A program made the translations under genes and the position numbers. Shown here one piece after another: positions 51,865 to 60,671 of a stretch of 64,000 nucleotides of DNA. The notes below the pieces were generated by a model that searched no databases, was not told the DNA's origin, and saw only the letters and a program-made list of their open reading frames with translations. Source of the stretch: Malikia sp. (GTDB lineage: Bacteria; Pseudomonadota; Gammaproteobacteria; Burkholderiales; Burkholderiaceae_C); assembly GCF_028687635.1 (NCBI RefSeq), contig NZ_JAQTZS010000006.1:62001-126000 (forward strand), read 5' to 3'. Numbering within the stretch: position 1 is the stretch's first letter; each line of letters begins with the position of its first letter.

Positions 51865-53772
51865 TCAGCGGATGGCCGGCAGGCCGCCGATGTAGCCGAC
51901 ATCCGCCTGCAGGCGGTAGTTCGAGACGCCGTACTGGTTCTTGCCGGTCAGTTCGGCCGCCTTGGCTTCCAGGCGCTGGGTCAGCTCCTTGTTCTGGGTC
52001 TTGATCCAGTCGCCCTGGTGCTGGGTGTTGCCCATGAGGTAGGCGTGGCCGTTGAGGTTCTCGACCACCTGCAGGCCGGTGGCCTCGGCGCCGGCGGCGA
52101 TGTTCAGGATGCGGGTCAGCTGCTTGCTGTCGACGTTGTAGGCCCAGACGTAGTTGTTGACATGGGCGCCCGAGTCCTCGCCGATGAACAGCGTGCGCAT
52201 CTTCTCGGAGAAGTAGAGGTTGTCGGTGTTCGCGGTGAAGCGGATGTCGGCGGTGTTGCCCTGGGCGTCGGCTGCGATCGGCCGACCCAGCAGCTTGTCC
52301 TCGATATGGGCCTGGTACGGCACGTACCCGGACGCGATCAGCTGGCCATGCTGGTCCCGCTGGCCCTGGGCCAGGTCGAAGGTCATGGTGGCGCCGGCGC
52401 TGTTCTCCTTGAGGCGGATATGGTCGACCGGACCGCCGTCGTTGGCCTTCATCGAACCCTGGATGTAGCTCAGCGCGTAGTACAGTTTCTTGTCCTGGTG
52501 GTTGAAGGCCACGCCCTCGCCCTTGGTGAATTCGGTGGTGGCGCCGAGATAGGCCGCGTAGCGGCGCGTCTCCAGGAAGGCGGCGGCCTGTTCCATGCCC
52601 GGCTTGAGCTTGAGCCAGATGGTCTCGGCCGAGCCGGAGCGGGTCGCGGTGAAGCCTGGCTTGGCGCTCAGCGAGGTCTCGAAGATATCGGCCTGGGTGA
52701 GCCCCTTGTCGATCAAGGCCTTGATCTCGGCATGGGTGCTGCTGCCGAGCTTGATCCAGCTGATGCTGGCCTGGGTGTCGCCGTCGCTGCCGTCACCGGA
52801 GGTCTGCTTCCACTTGGCGGCGTAGAGGCTGCCGCCGGCCTTGGGGTTGTTGGCCTGGTCGGCCACGAACATGAACAGGCCCGAGTAGCTGCCGTCGTCG
52901 CCGAAGATGGCGGTGCGGCCGTCGTTGGCGAAGCGCGCCAGTTCCCAGGCACCGCGGCCCATCTGGTAATGCTTGGACACCTCGTAGCCACCGTCGGGCC
53001 TGACCGCCACTTCGGTGGCGTAGCCGTAGTGGTAGGGGTTGGCTTGCTGGCGACCCTTGAAGTAGGCCTGGTTGAGCGATTTCAGCGCCGCCTGGGTGGT
53101 CTTGTATTCCTTTTCGCCGGGCACGAAGGACAGGTCGTAGTCCTCCTCGCCGCCGATATGCGTGTTCCAGGGCGTCAGCGAGCCAGCGCAGAAGATCCAG
53201 CCGCCGTTGACGCTGGAGAAATCAACCGGTTTCTGGTTCTTGACGGAAAGCTTGCCGTCACGACCCTGGGCGATCTCGGACAGGCTCATGTGCATCGGCA
53301 TGCGGCTGTACCAGCTCGGGACCTTGCGGGCTTCGTGCCCGTCGGCCAGCACGTCGTCGTATTCCCAGTGGTTGATCAGGAATACCTTGTCGCCGACCTG
53401 GTGCAGGCTGTTGCCGTCGGCCGTCTCGGCGATCACCGCATCGCCGTTCGGGTCCATGATGGGCGCCATGTCGACGTCGAAGGCTTGCGCGGCGGCGTAC
53501 TTCCTGCCCTTGACCTCGCTGATGGCGTCGGTGTTCTTGAACAGGCTCTGGTAGCTGAGCGGGAACTCGCGGCTGCTGCCGTCGGCGTAGCTCACCCGGG
53601 CGACCGAGCGGGTGTAGGTGCGCAGCATGTCGGTTTCGCTCTCGGGCGAGGGGGTTTCGCTGAAGGTGATGGCGGTGACGGCCGGGCCGTGACCGGCCTG
53701 CTGCGGAGCGAGGCTGCCGCAGGCAGCGGCGAGCGCGGTCAGGGGGAAGAGGGCGAGCAGACGCAAGTTCAT
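51865..53772 (-). CDS. phoX: PhoX-family alkaline phosphatase (DUF839)
   Basis: A 635-residue exported calcium/iron-type phosphatase that frees phosphate from organic esters. The N-terminus is a lipoprotein signal with lipobox LAAAC (about residues 15-19), so the protein is probably membrane-anchored. Family segments seen: FNHQDKKLYYALS, GEDSGAHVNNYVWAYN and GNTQHQGDWI. Start at MNLRLLALFP. The gene lies among other phosphate-related genes and has a partial Pho-box upstream. Confidence 0.87.
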   Translation of the reverse strand: MNLRLLALFPLTALAAACGSLAPQQAGHGPAVTAITFSETPSPESETDMLRTYTRSVARVSYADGSSREFPLSYQSLFKNTDAISEVKGRKYAAAQAFDVDMAPIMDPNGDAVIAETADGNSLHQVGDKVFLINHWEYDDVLADGHEARKVPSWYSRMPMHMSLSEIAQGRDGKLSVKNQKPVDFSSVNGGWIFCAGSLTPWNTHIGGEEDYDLSFVPGEKEYKTTQAALKSLNQAYFKGRQQANPYHYGYATEVAVRPDGGYEVSKHYQMGRGAWELARFANDGRTAIFGDDGSYSGLFMFVADQANNPKAGGSLYAAKWKQTSGDGSDGDTQASISWIKLGSSTHAEIKALIDKGLTQADIFETSLSAKPGFTATRSGSAETIWLKLKPGMEQAAAFLETRRYAAYLGATTEFTKGEGVAFNHQDKKLYYALSYIQGSMKANDGGPVDHIRLKENSAGATMTFDLAQGQRDQHGQLIASGYVPYQAHIEDKLLGRPIAADAQGNTADIRFTANTDNLYFSEKMRTLFIGEDSGAHVNNYVWAYNVDSKQLTRILNIAAGAEATGLQVVENLNGHAYLMGNTQHQGDWIKTQNKELTQRLEAKAAELTGKNQYGVSNYRLQADVGYIGGLPAIR

Positions 53773-53805
53773 GTCGGTTCCGTGAAGGAATGAAAGATGC
53801 CCGGC

Positions 53806-53839
53806 ATTGTGTGGCGCCGATGTGACGGTTTTGTTGCAA
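53806..53839 (-). promoter_or_regulatory. Weak Pho-box-like promoter of phoX
   Basis: On the minus strand CCGTCAC (53828 to 53822) is followed after 10 bases by CACAAT (53811 to 53806), the same geometry as at ppk2 and ppk1. The neighbouring repeat (TTGCAAC) matches poorly, so this is only a half-site candidate. Confidence 0.35.
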
Positions 53840-53964
53840 GTCGGGGACTGGGACGAGCTTCGCCGCCGCAGCAGCAGGCGGTCGTGCAGTCGGCGGGTGC
53901 TATTCATGGTGTTGTCAAAAGCGCTGCGTACAACTGTCACCGCTCACTTTGAAAGGTGCATGAC

Positions 53965-54177
53965 ATGTCCGTTGAGATCGCATTGACCGTCGTTGTCCTG
54001 GCGGCTGGTTTTCCCTGGCTGCGCCGGCGACTCCAGCGGGCGTTGCTGGCGTGGTGGGACGAGATCAATGCCTGTCAGGAGACGGGAGCGCACCATCTTG
54101 ATGGCATGGTGCTGGGCGTCTGGACGGTCAGCTGGCTGCACTACAGCGTCTGGCCAGACTGCGCGCGCCGGCGCTGA
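53965..54177 (+). CDS. Small hypothetical protein with an N-terminal hydrophobic helix
   Basis: A 70-residue open frame starting MSVEIALTVVVLAAGFPWL, preceded by AAAGG at 8 bases. The first about 20 residues could be a membrane helix; the rest has several Trp and a Cys-containing end. I do not recognise a family. It lies between phoX (divergent) and olsB (same strand). Real expression is uncertain. Confidence 0.45.
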   Translation: MSVEIALTVVVLAAGFPWLRRRLQRALLAWWDEINACQETGAHHLDGMVLGVWTVSWLHYSVWPDCARRR

Positions 54178-54203
54178 AGGTTAAAGGTCGATCGCCCGGC
54201 GTC

Positions 54204-54221
54204 CTGTCATGAATCGTTCAT
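54204..54221 (+). promoter_or_regulatory. Pho-box upstream of olsB
   Basis: CTGTCAT-GAAT-CGTTCAT matches the PhoB box CTGTCAT-N4-CTGTCAT in 12 of 14 positions. No clear -10 is found at 10 bases, so promoter use is less certain than for ppk1 and ppk2. Confidence 0.55.
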
Positions 54222-54295
54222 CGACCGGCCATGCGCGCGTCATGCGGGCCACGAAGAATGAGCCCAACATGAATCAATGCCAACAGGAGTACATG

Positions 54296-55135
54296 ATGAA
54301 GGAACTGCCCACCCCCACGCTGGATCTCTCGCCGCTGTCGCTGCCCAGGGGGTCACTTCATCCAGGATCGCTACAACCTGCTGTCGCGCAAGACAAAAGT
54401 GGTATCGAAGTCTCTTGGGCGTGCCATCTGGACGAGGTTCGCGAGGCGCAGCGCCTGAGGTACGACATCTTCGCGGGCGAGATGGGCGCGCGCCTGCCCA
54501 GGACCGAGCCGGGCCACGACATCGACCTGTTTGACGATTTCTGCGAACACCTGCTGGTGCGTGATGTGGCGACCCGCCAGGTCATCGGCACCTACCGCTT
54601 GCTGACCCCGGCCCAGGCCAAGCGCGTCGGTAGCTTCTACAGCGATACCGAATTCGACCTGACCCGGCTGCGCCTGCTGCGCGACAAGATGGTCGAGCTC
54701 GGTCGCAGCTGCGTCCACCCCGAGCACCGCCATGGCGGTGTGATCATGGCGCTGTGGGGCGCGCTGGCCGGTTTCATGGCCCGCAACGAACTCGACACCA
54801 TGATCGGCTGTGCCAGCATCCCGATGCGGCACGAGGGGCCGCACGGCGTCGTGGACGGCGGACACGCGGCGGCCAGTATCTGGCGTCAGGTGCGCGAAAA
54901 GCATCTGGCCCCGATCGAGTTCCATGTCCGTCCGCGCCTGCCGCTGCCGGTCGACCAGCTCGATGACAGCCTGGATGTGGAGCCGCCGGCGCTGATCAAG
55001 GGCTATCTGCGCCTGGGCGCCAAGGTATTGGGCGCGCCGGCCTGGGACCCCGACTTCAATTCCGCCGACCTGCCCATGATGATGCGCCTGGCCGACCTGC
55101 CGCCGCGTTACCGCAAGCATTTCCTGGGGGCTTGA
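54296..55135 (+). CDS. olsB: L-ornithine N(alpha)-acyltransferase OlsB-like (GNAT fold)
   Basis: A 279-residue acyltransferase of the OlsB/hemolysin-like family. It joins a 3-hydroxyacyl chain from ACP to ornithine, the first step of phosphorus-free ornithine lipids. Family segments: AQRLRYDIFAGEMGAR, DLFDDFCEHLLVRD, ELGRSCVHPEHR and LIKGYLRLGAKVLGAPAWD with FNSADL after it. The start is MKELPTP, 6 bases after AGGAG; several upstream ATGs lack this. Partner OlsA is not seen in the window. A Pho-box upstream fits membrane remodelling on phosphate limitation. Confidence 0.85.
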   Translation: MKELPTPTLDLSPLSLPRGSLHPGSLQPAVAQDKSGIEVSWACHLDEVREAQRLRYDIFAGEMGARLPRTEPGHDIDLFDDFCEHLLVRDVATRQVIGTYRLLTPAQAKRVGSFYSDTEFDLTRLRLLRDKMVELGRSCVHPEHRHGGVIMALWGALAGFMARNELDTMIGCASIPMRHEGPHGVVDGGHAAASIWRQVREKHLAPIEFHVRPRLPLPVDQLDDSLDVEPPALIKGYLRLGAKVLGAPAWDPDFNSADLPMMMRLADLPPRYRKHFLGA

Positions 55136-55995
55136 TGCGTGCCGCCGCTCTGTTCGATGGCCTGGGTGGCATGTCCGACCCCAGCCCCGCCGAAGAGCGC
55201 CAGGGCGAGGCTCCCGAGCGACTGCGCAGCATCTTCATTTCCGACGTCCACCTGGGTACCCAGGGTTGCCAGGCCGGGGCGCTGCTGTCCTTCCTGAGGG
55301 CCAACCCGAGCGATAACCTGTATCTGGTCGGCGACATCATTGACGGCTGGCAGCTGCGCCGGCGCTGGTACTGGCCGCAGGAGCACAACGACGTGGTGCA
55401 GAAGATCCTGCGCCGGGTGCGCAAGGGCTGCCGGGTGATCTTCGTGCCGGGCAACCACGACGAGTTCGTGCGCCATTTCGTCCACCACCATTTCGGCGGT
55501 GTCGAGGTCATGACCGAGGCCATTCACACCACCGCCGACGGCAAACGCCTGTGGGTTACCCACGGCGACCTCTACGACGGCGTGATCCAGTACGCCAAGT
55601 GGCTGGCCTGTCTGGGCGACACGCTGTACGAGTTCACGCTGCGGCTCAACCGTCATTTCAACAGCCTGCGCGCGCGCCTGGGGCTGCCCTACTGGTCGCT
55701 GTCGCAGTACCTCAAGCAGAGGGTCAAGGGGGCGGTCAACTTCATCAGCCGCTTCGAGGAGGCGGTCGCGGCCGAGGCGCGCAAGCGCGGCCTCGACGGC
55801 GTGGTCTGCGGCCATATCCACCACGCCGAGATGCGCACCATAGACGGCACGCTCTATTGCAACGATGGTGATTGGATCGAGAGCCTGACCGCGCTGGTCG
55901 AGTATCAGGACGGCCGGCTTGAGCTCGTGCACTGGCCCGATGAGCTGGCGCAGCAGCCGGTCCGCATCGCTGCGCAAGCCTCGATGGCCGATTGA
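55135..55995 (+). CDS. Metallophosphoesterase, LpxH-like (UDP-2,3-diacylglucosamine diphosphatase type)
   Basis: A 286-residue calcineurin-like phosphoesterase with metal motifs SDVHLG, GDIIDGW, GNHDEF, THGDLYD and CGHIHH. The ATG overlaps the olsB stop (TGATG). It is close to the LpxH family of lipid A synthesis but longer; an LpxH2-like or another lipid-phosphate role is possible. Coupling with olsB points to lipid metabolism. Confidence 0.82.
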   Translation: MRAAALFDGLGGMSDPSPAEERQGEAPERLRSIFISDVHLGTQGCQAGALLSFLRANPSDNLYLVGDIIDGWQLRRRWYWPQEHNDVVQKILRRVRKGCRVIFVPGNHDEFVRHFVHHHFGGVEVMTEAIHTTADGKRLWVTHGDLYDGVIQYAKWLACLGDTLYEFTLRLNRHFNSLRARLGLPYWSLSQYLKQRVKGAVNFISRFEEAVAAEARKRGLDGVVCGHIHHAEMRTIDGTLYCNDGDWIESLTALVEYQDGRLELVHWPDELAQQPVRIAAQASMAD

Positions 55996-56038
55996 CCGGG
56001 ATGACGGCATGACAACTCAGTGACGATTTCGTGAAGTG

Positions 56039-56072
56039 CCGTCATCATTTTGTCACAAAAAATGGGCAGAAT
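56039..56072 (+). promoter_or_regulatory. Pho-box and -10 of ppk1
   Basis: CCGTCATCATTTTGTCAC (56039-56056) is a strong PhoB-box match (two CTGTCAT-like repeats spaced by 4). After 10 bases follows CAGAAT (56067-56072) as -10. Predicted leader about 27 bases. Confidence 0.65.
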
Positions 56073-56105
56073 GGGAAGATTGACCTTGGTGCAATCTTGA
56101 TCCCC

Positions 56106-58181
56106 ATGACTGTTCTCTCCCATGCGTCCCGCGTGCCCTTTCTTGATCGCGACCAGAGCATCCTGGCCTTCAATGAACGGGTGCTGGACTGGGCCTGCCG
56201 GCCCCAGGTCCCGCTGCTCGAGCGCTTGCGTTACCTGACCATCGTGTCCTCCAACCTCGACGAGTTCTTCGAGGTCCGCTTCGAGCCGCACCTGAGCGCG
56301 CGCCTGAGCAACGAGCAGCGCGGCCCCGCCACCGTGCAGAGCTACGCCGAGGTCTCCGAGCATGTGCATCGCCTGGTCGAGCAGCAATACGCGATCTACA
56401 ACGGCGAGTTGCTGCCGCTGCTCGAAAAGCGCGGCATCAAGATCCTGCCGCACGGCGAGCGCAACCTGCGCCAGCGCCGCTGGGTGCGCGAATTCTTCAC
56501 CCAGGAAGTCCAGCCCTTGCTGCTGCCGGTCGGCCTCGACCCGGCGCACCCGTTCCCGCAGGTGGCCAACAAGTCGCTCAACTTCATCGTGCGCCTGTCG
56601 GGCCGGGACGCCTTCGGGCGCGAGAACGAGGTCGCCATCGTCAAGGTGCCCCGATCGCTGCCGCGCTTCATCCGCATGCCGGGCGTCAAGGGCTCGCGCC
56701 AGGTGCATTTCGTCTCGATCTCGAGCGTGATCCGGGCCCACCTGGGCGACCTGTTCCCGGGCCGCCAGGTGACCGAGTTCTCGCAGTTCCGCGTCACGCG
56801 CCATTCAGACCTCGCGGTGGACGAGGAAGAGGTCAAGAACCTGCGCACCGCGCTGCGCGTGGGCCTGCAGCACCGCCACTACGGCCGCGCGCTGCGGCTC
56901 GAGGTCTCGGCCGGCTGTTCCGAGTTCCTGTCCGACTTCCTGCTGCAGCAGTTCGACCTGCCGCCCGAGGCGCTCTACAAGGTGGCCGGGCCGGTCAACC
57001 TGGTGCGACTGACCCAGCTGATCGACCTGGTCGACGCCCCCGAGCTGCGCTTCGAGCGCTATCAGCCGGGCTGGCCGGTTCAGCTGACGCCGGGCCAGTC
57101 CTTCTTCGAGCGACTGCGGCAGGGCGATGTGCTGATCCACCAGCCTTACGAGAGCTTCGACGCGGTGCTGGCCTTCCTGCGCGAGGCGGTCGAGGACCCG
57201 AACGTGCTGGCGATCAAGCAGACCCTCTACCGCACCGGCAGCAAGGGCGAGATGACCGGCTTGTTGCGCGAGGCGGTGCGCCGGGGCAAGGAGGTCACGG
57301 CCGTGGTCGAGCTCAAGGCGCGCTTCGACGAGGAAGCCAACATCAACAACGCCGAGCTGCTCGAATCCGTCGGCGCGCAGGTGGTCTATGGCATCGTCGG
57401 GCTCAAGACCCATGCCAAGATGCTGCTGGTGACGCGGCGCGAGGAAGGGCGCATCCGCCGCTATGCCCAGGTCTCGACCGGCAACTACAACCCCGGCACC
57501 GCCAAGCTCTACACCGACCTGAGCTACCTGACGGCCGACGACGCGCTGACCGGCGACCTGGAGCAGATCTTCCTGCACCTGGCCAGCCAGAACCGGCTGT
57601 CGCGCCTGCAAAAGGCCCTGATCGCGCCCTTTCACCTGCACAAGGCCATGCTTGACCGCATCGAGGCCGCCGCGGCCGCCGCGCGCGCGGGGCTGCCGGC
57701 GCGCATCGTGCTGAAGATGAACGCGCTGACCGACGAGCCGCTGTCACGCGCGCTGGTGCTGGCCTCGCAGGCCGGTGTCAAGGTCAATGTGATCGTGCGG
57801 GGGGCCTGCATCCTGCCGGCCGGGGTACCGGGTCATACCGACAATGTGCGGGTGTGCTCCATCATCGGCCGCCTGCTAGAGCATTCGCGGGTGTTCCTGT
57901 TCCAGCACGGCGAGCAGGAGGAACTGTGGCTTTCGAGCGCCGACTGGATGAACCGCAACATGCTGCGCCGCATCGAGCTGGCCTGGCCGGTGACCGATCC
58001 GGCGCTGCGCCGACGCATCATCGACGAATGCCTGGACGCGAGCCTGGCCGACAACACCGACGCCTGGCTGCTGCAGCCCGACGGCGTCTATCTGCGGGCC
58101 CAGGCGGGCAGCGGCAAAACGCGCGCGCAAGCGCATTCGGCGCAGGCCCAGTTGATGGCGCGCTACGGAGGAAAGGCATGA
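56106..58181 (+). CDS. ppk1: Polyphosphate kinase PPK1
   Basis: A 691-residue enzyme that polymerises the gamma phosphate of ATP into polyphosphate. The N-terminal region SNLDEFFEVRF, the phosphohistidine site in LKTHAKMLLV, the nearby YAQVSTGNYNPGTAKLYTD, and the second active-site segment SSADWMNRNMLRRIE are all present. Start MTVLSHAS. Preceded by a Pho-box and overlapped by sixA at its stop. Confidence 0.96.
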   Translation: MTVLSHASRVPFLDRDQSILAFNERVLDWACRPQVPLLERLRYLTIVSSNLDEFFEVRFEPHLSARLSNEQRGPATVQSYAEVSEHVHRLVEQQYAIYNGELLPLLEKRGIKILPHGERNLRQRRWVREFFTQEVQPLLLPVGLDPAHPFPQVANKSLNFIVRLSGRDAFGRENEVAIVKVPRSLPRFIRMPGVKGSRQVHFVSISSVIRAHLGDLFPGRQVTEFSQFRVTRHSDLAVDEEEVKNLRTALRVGLQHRHYGRALRLEVSAGCSEFLSDFLLQQFDLPPEALYKVAGPVNLVRLTQLIDLVDAPELRFERYQPGWPVQLTPGQSFFERLRQGDVLIHQPYESFDAVLAFLREAVEDPNVLAIKQTLYRTGSKGEMTGLLREAVRRGKEVTAVVELKARFDEEANINNAELLESVGAQVVYGIVGLKTHAKMLLVTRREEGRIRRYAQVSTGNYNPGTAKLYTDLSYLTADDALTGDLEQIFLHLASQNRLSRLQKALIAPFHLHKAMLDRIEAAAAAARAGLPARIVLKMNALTDEPLSRALVLASQAGVKVNVIVRGACILPAGVPGHTDNVRVCSIIGRLLEHSRVFLFQHGEQEELWLSSADWMNRNMLRRIELAWPVTDPALRRRIIDECLDASLADNTDAWLLQPDGVYLRAQAGSGKTRAQAHSAQAQLMARYGGKA

Positions 58182-58657
58182 ACGCGGATCTGATCTTGTG
58201 GCGCCACGCCGAGGCCGAGGACCTGGCCGACAACGAGGAAACCGGCGGCAGTGACCTGTCGCGCCGGCTGACGGCCAAGGGCGAGAAGCAGGCCGCCCGC
58301 ATGTCGGCCTGGCTGCAGCGCAACCTGCCCGAGGACGCGCGGATCTGGTCGAGCCCGGCGGTGCGCACCGAGCAGACCGTGCTGGCGCTGGGACGCAAGT
58401 ACCGTCTCAGCGATGCGCTGCGCCCTGACGCCAGCGTGGATGACCTGCTGCAGCTCGTGCAGTGGCCGCAGTTGCGCCACCCGGCGCTGATCGTCGGGCA
58501 CCAGCCCACGCTGGGGCGGGTGGTCGCGCGCCTGGTGGGCTTGAGCGAGTCCGAGTGTTCGATCAAGAAGGGATCGGTCTGGTGGTTGCACCAGCGCGAG
58601 CGCAATGGCGAGATCCAGACCGTGATCCTGACGGTGCAGAGCCCGGAGTTTCTCTGA
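58178..58657 (+). CDS. sixA: Phosphohistidine phosphatase SixA
   Basis: A 159-residue histidine-phosphatase-family protein with LWRHAEAED at the N-terminus and the second His in LIVGHQPTLG. It removes phosphate from phosphohistidine proteins. The ATG overlaps the ppk1 stop (ATGA) after GGAGGAAAGG, so it is co-translated with ppk1. Confidence 0.92.
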   Translation: MNADLILWRHAEAEDLADNEETGGSDLSRRLTAKGEKQAARMSAWLQRNLPEDARIWSSPAVRTEQTVLALGRKYRLSDALRPDASVDDLLQLVQWPQLRHPALIVGHQPTLGRVVARLVGLSESECSIKKGSVWWLHQRERNGEIQTVILTVQSPEFL

Positions 58658-58675
58658 AACCTCGGGCCGGGCGGC

Positions 58676-59116
58676 TCAGGCTCGGTGGGCCGGCTGGTCG
58701 CCTGTCGACTCTGGCGTCGGGGTGCTGGTCCCGGCCTTGCGGCTCTTGCGCGCGGCCGCGGTCTTGGCCGGCTGCGCGGGGGCGGGCTCGGGAGTGGGTA
58801 CAGTGGGGGTGGCTTCGGTCCGAGCGGGTTCGACCGCGGTGCTTTCCTGCGCGCTCGGGCGGCCGGTCTTGAGGGTGGGCACGGCGGTCAATGCCGCCTT
58901 GAACCTGGCGTCGCCGAGGCTGGAGAGCGTCATCAGTCCCGCCCGCAGCAGCTCGCTTTTCTTGATCGCCAGGCCCTGGGCCAAGGCGCGCGCCTTCAGC
59001 AGGTCGAAGGCGGCGTACTCGTCCTTCGGGATGGTGAAGCTGTCGCGCACCAGTTTGGCTTTCTTTTCTTTTCCCGGTGCGGCTTCGGCCTTGGCTTCTT
59101 TCTTGCTTGAATTCAT
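58676..59116 (-). CDS. Small basic protein with a ribbon-helix-helix-like core
   Basis: A 146-residue protein. Residues about 20-65 (DSFTIPKDEYAAFDLLKARAL, then KKSELLRAGLMTL as a helix) resemble an RHH-like DNA-binding fold. A low-complexity Ala/Pro/Thr-rich tail with KSRKAG follows. Function unknown; it could be a nucleoid or regulatory protein for the divergent pta-ackA-DUF3141 genes. Start at MNSSKKEAKA. Confidence 0.7.
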   Translation of the reverse strand: MNSSKKEAKAEAAPGKEKKAKLVRDSFTIPKDEYAAFDLLKARALAQGLAIKKSELLRAGLMTLSSLGDARFKAALTAVPTLKTGRPSAQESTAVEPARTEATPTVPTPEPAPAQPAKTAAARKSRKAGTSTPTPESTGDQPAHRA

Positions 59117-59197
59117 GGTTGTATTGGATGCCAACGATCTAAACAGTATAAACAATTTTTCTGAAGATTACTTGTTTTTTCCTGGTCGAATTAATCG

Positions 59198-59229
59198 TTC
59201 TGACTTATGTGATGAATAAGCTGTCAGAA
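59198..59229. promoter_or_regulatory. Inverted repeat upstream of the MaoC-Pta gene
   Basis: TTCTGAC (59198-59204) and GTCAGAA (59223-59229) form perfect 7-base arms, with inner TTAT/ATAA, in the AT-rich 142-base gap between the RHH-like gene and the pta gene. A possible operator; binding protein unknown. Confidence 0.45.
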
Positions 59230-59258
59230 TTAACCCTTATAGATGGAAGAACCCACCA

Positions 59259-60671
59259 ATGAGCCTACCCCGACGAAATACCACTTGGCAGGAGTTGAAC
59301 CTCGGTGCCAGCGCTACCCTTGAACGCGATTGCAGCGAGCAGGATCTGCTGCTGTTCGCGCACGCCTCCGGCAACCGCAATCCGCTGAACTTGCCCGAAG
59401 CGGAGCAGTCGCAGTCGCAGCTGCCCGCGCTGGCCCCCTCGATGTGGGTCGGCTCGCTGCTGTCGGCCGTGCTCGGCAACCTGCTGCCCGGCCCTGGCAC
59501 GCTCTACCGCAGCCAGGACCTGCGCTTTCATCGCCGGGTCCAGGTCGGCGACCGGCTGCAGGTCAGCGTGACCTGCATCGAGAAGGGCCCCGAGCCGCTG
59601 GCGCGCTTCGCGACCCGCATCAGCACCCAGGCCGGCGAGCTGGTCTGCGAGGGCGAGGCCGAGGTCGAGGCACCGCGCGTCTCGCAGGAAGTGGTCGCAC
59701 GCGACCTGCCGCCGCTGATCCTGGGCAACAAGGACCATTTCGCCCGCCTGATCGATGGCGCGCGCAAGCTGCCCGCGCTCAAGACCGCGGTCGTTTGTCC
59801 CGAGGACGCCAACTCCATGGGCGGGCTGGCGCTGTCGGCGCGCGAGGGCCTGATCGAGCCCGTGCTGGTGGGGGACGCCCAGCGCATGGCGCGCATCGCC
59901 GCCGAGCTGGGCATCGACATCACGTGCTGGCGCCAGGTGCACGAGTCCGATTCTCGCGCCGCCGCCGCGATCGCCGTCGCGATGGCGCGCAGCGGCGAAG
60001 TCGGTGCGGTCATGAAGGGGGCGATCCACTCCGACGAACTGCTCGCTGCGGTCGTCAACAAGGAGCGCGGCCTGCGCGGCAGTCGCCGCCTGAGCCATGT
60101 CTTCGTGATGGACGCACCGATGCTCGACCACCTGCTGTTCATCTCGGATGCCGCGATCAACATCGCCCCCGACCTGACGACCAAGGTCGACATCACGCAA
60201 AACGCGATCGACCTGGCGCGCGCCTGCGGACTGGAGTGCCCGCGCGTGGGCATCCTGTCGGCGGTCGAGACCATCAACACCAGCATTCCCTCGACGCTGG
60301 ACGCCGCCGTGCTGTCCAAGATGGCCGAGCGCGGCCAGATCCGTGGCGGCACGGTCGACGGCCCGCTGGCGATGGACAATGCGATCGACCTCGACGCCGC
60401 GCGCACCAAGGGCATCGAGTCCCTGGTCGCGGGCCGCGCCGAAGTGCTGATCGTGCCCAACCTCGAAGCCGGCAACATGCTGGCCAAGGAGCTGACCTTC
60501 GTCGCGCGCGCCGAAGCCGCCGGCCTGGTGCTCGGCGCCCGCGTGCCGGTGATCCTGACCAGCCGCGCCGACAACGACCGCTCGCGCCTGGCTTCCTGCG
60601 CGCTGGCGCTGCTGCACGACCATTGGAGCAAGACCGGGCAATGCGCCGTCGAGCCGGAGGTGCTGGCATGA
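59259..60671 (+). CDS. Fused MaoC-like hydratase/phosphate acyltransferase
   Basis: A 470-residue two-domain protein. Residues about 1-145 form a MaoC/R-hydratase-like hot-dog domain (FAHASGNRNPLN, DLRFHRRVQVGDRL). About 155-465 form a phosphate acetyl/butyryltransferase (MKGAIHSDELL, HVFVMDAPM, NIAPDLTTKVDI, IVPNLEAGNMLAKEL). The pair could link (R)-3-hydroxyacyl-CoA/enoyl-CoA to acyl phosphate. The ackA ATG overlaps its stop. Ribosome-binding site GGAAGA lies 8 bases before the ATG. Confidence 0.92.
   Translation: MSLPRRNTTWQELNLGASATLERDCSEQDLLLFAHASGNRNPLNLPEAEQSQSQLPALAPSMWVGSLLSAVLGNLLPGPGTLYRSQDLRFHRRVQVGDRLQVSVTCIEKGPEPLARFATRISTQAGELVCEGEAEVEAPRVSQEVVARDLPPLILGNKDHFARLIDGARKLPALKTAVVCPEDANSMGGLALSAREGLIEPVLVGDAQRMARIAAELGIDITCWRQVHESDSRAAAAIAVAMARSGEVGAVMKGAIHSDELLAAVVNKERGLRGSRRLSHVFVMDAPMLDHLLFISDAAINIAPDLTTKVDITQNAIDLARACGLECPRVGILSAVETINTSIPSTLDAAVLSKMAERGQIRGGTVDGPLAMDNAIDLDAARTKGIESLVAGRAEVLIVPNLEAGNMLAKELTFVARAEAAGLVLGARVPVILTSRADNDRSRLASCALALLHDHWSKTGQCAVEPEVLA

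Noticed and set aside
53923-53951. Pho-box for the small ORF at 53965 (CTGTCAC at 53934)
   Set aside because: The single half-site has no matching repeat 11 bases on either side.
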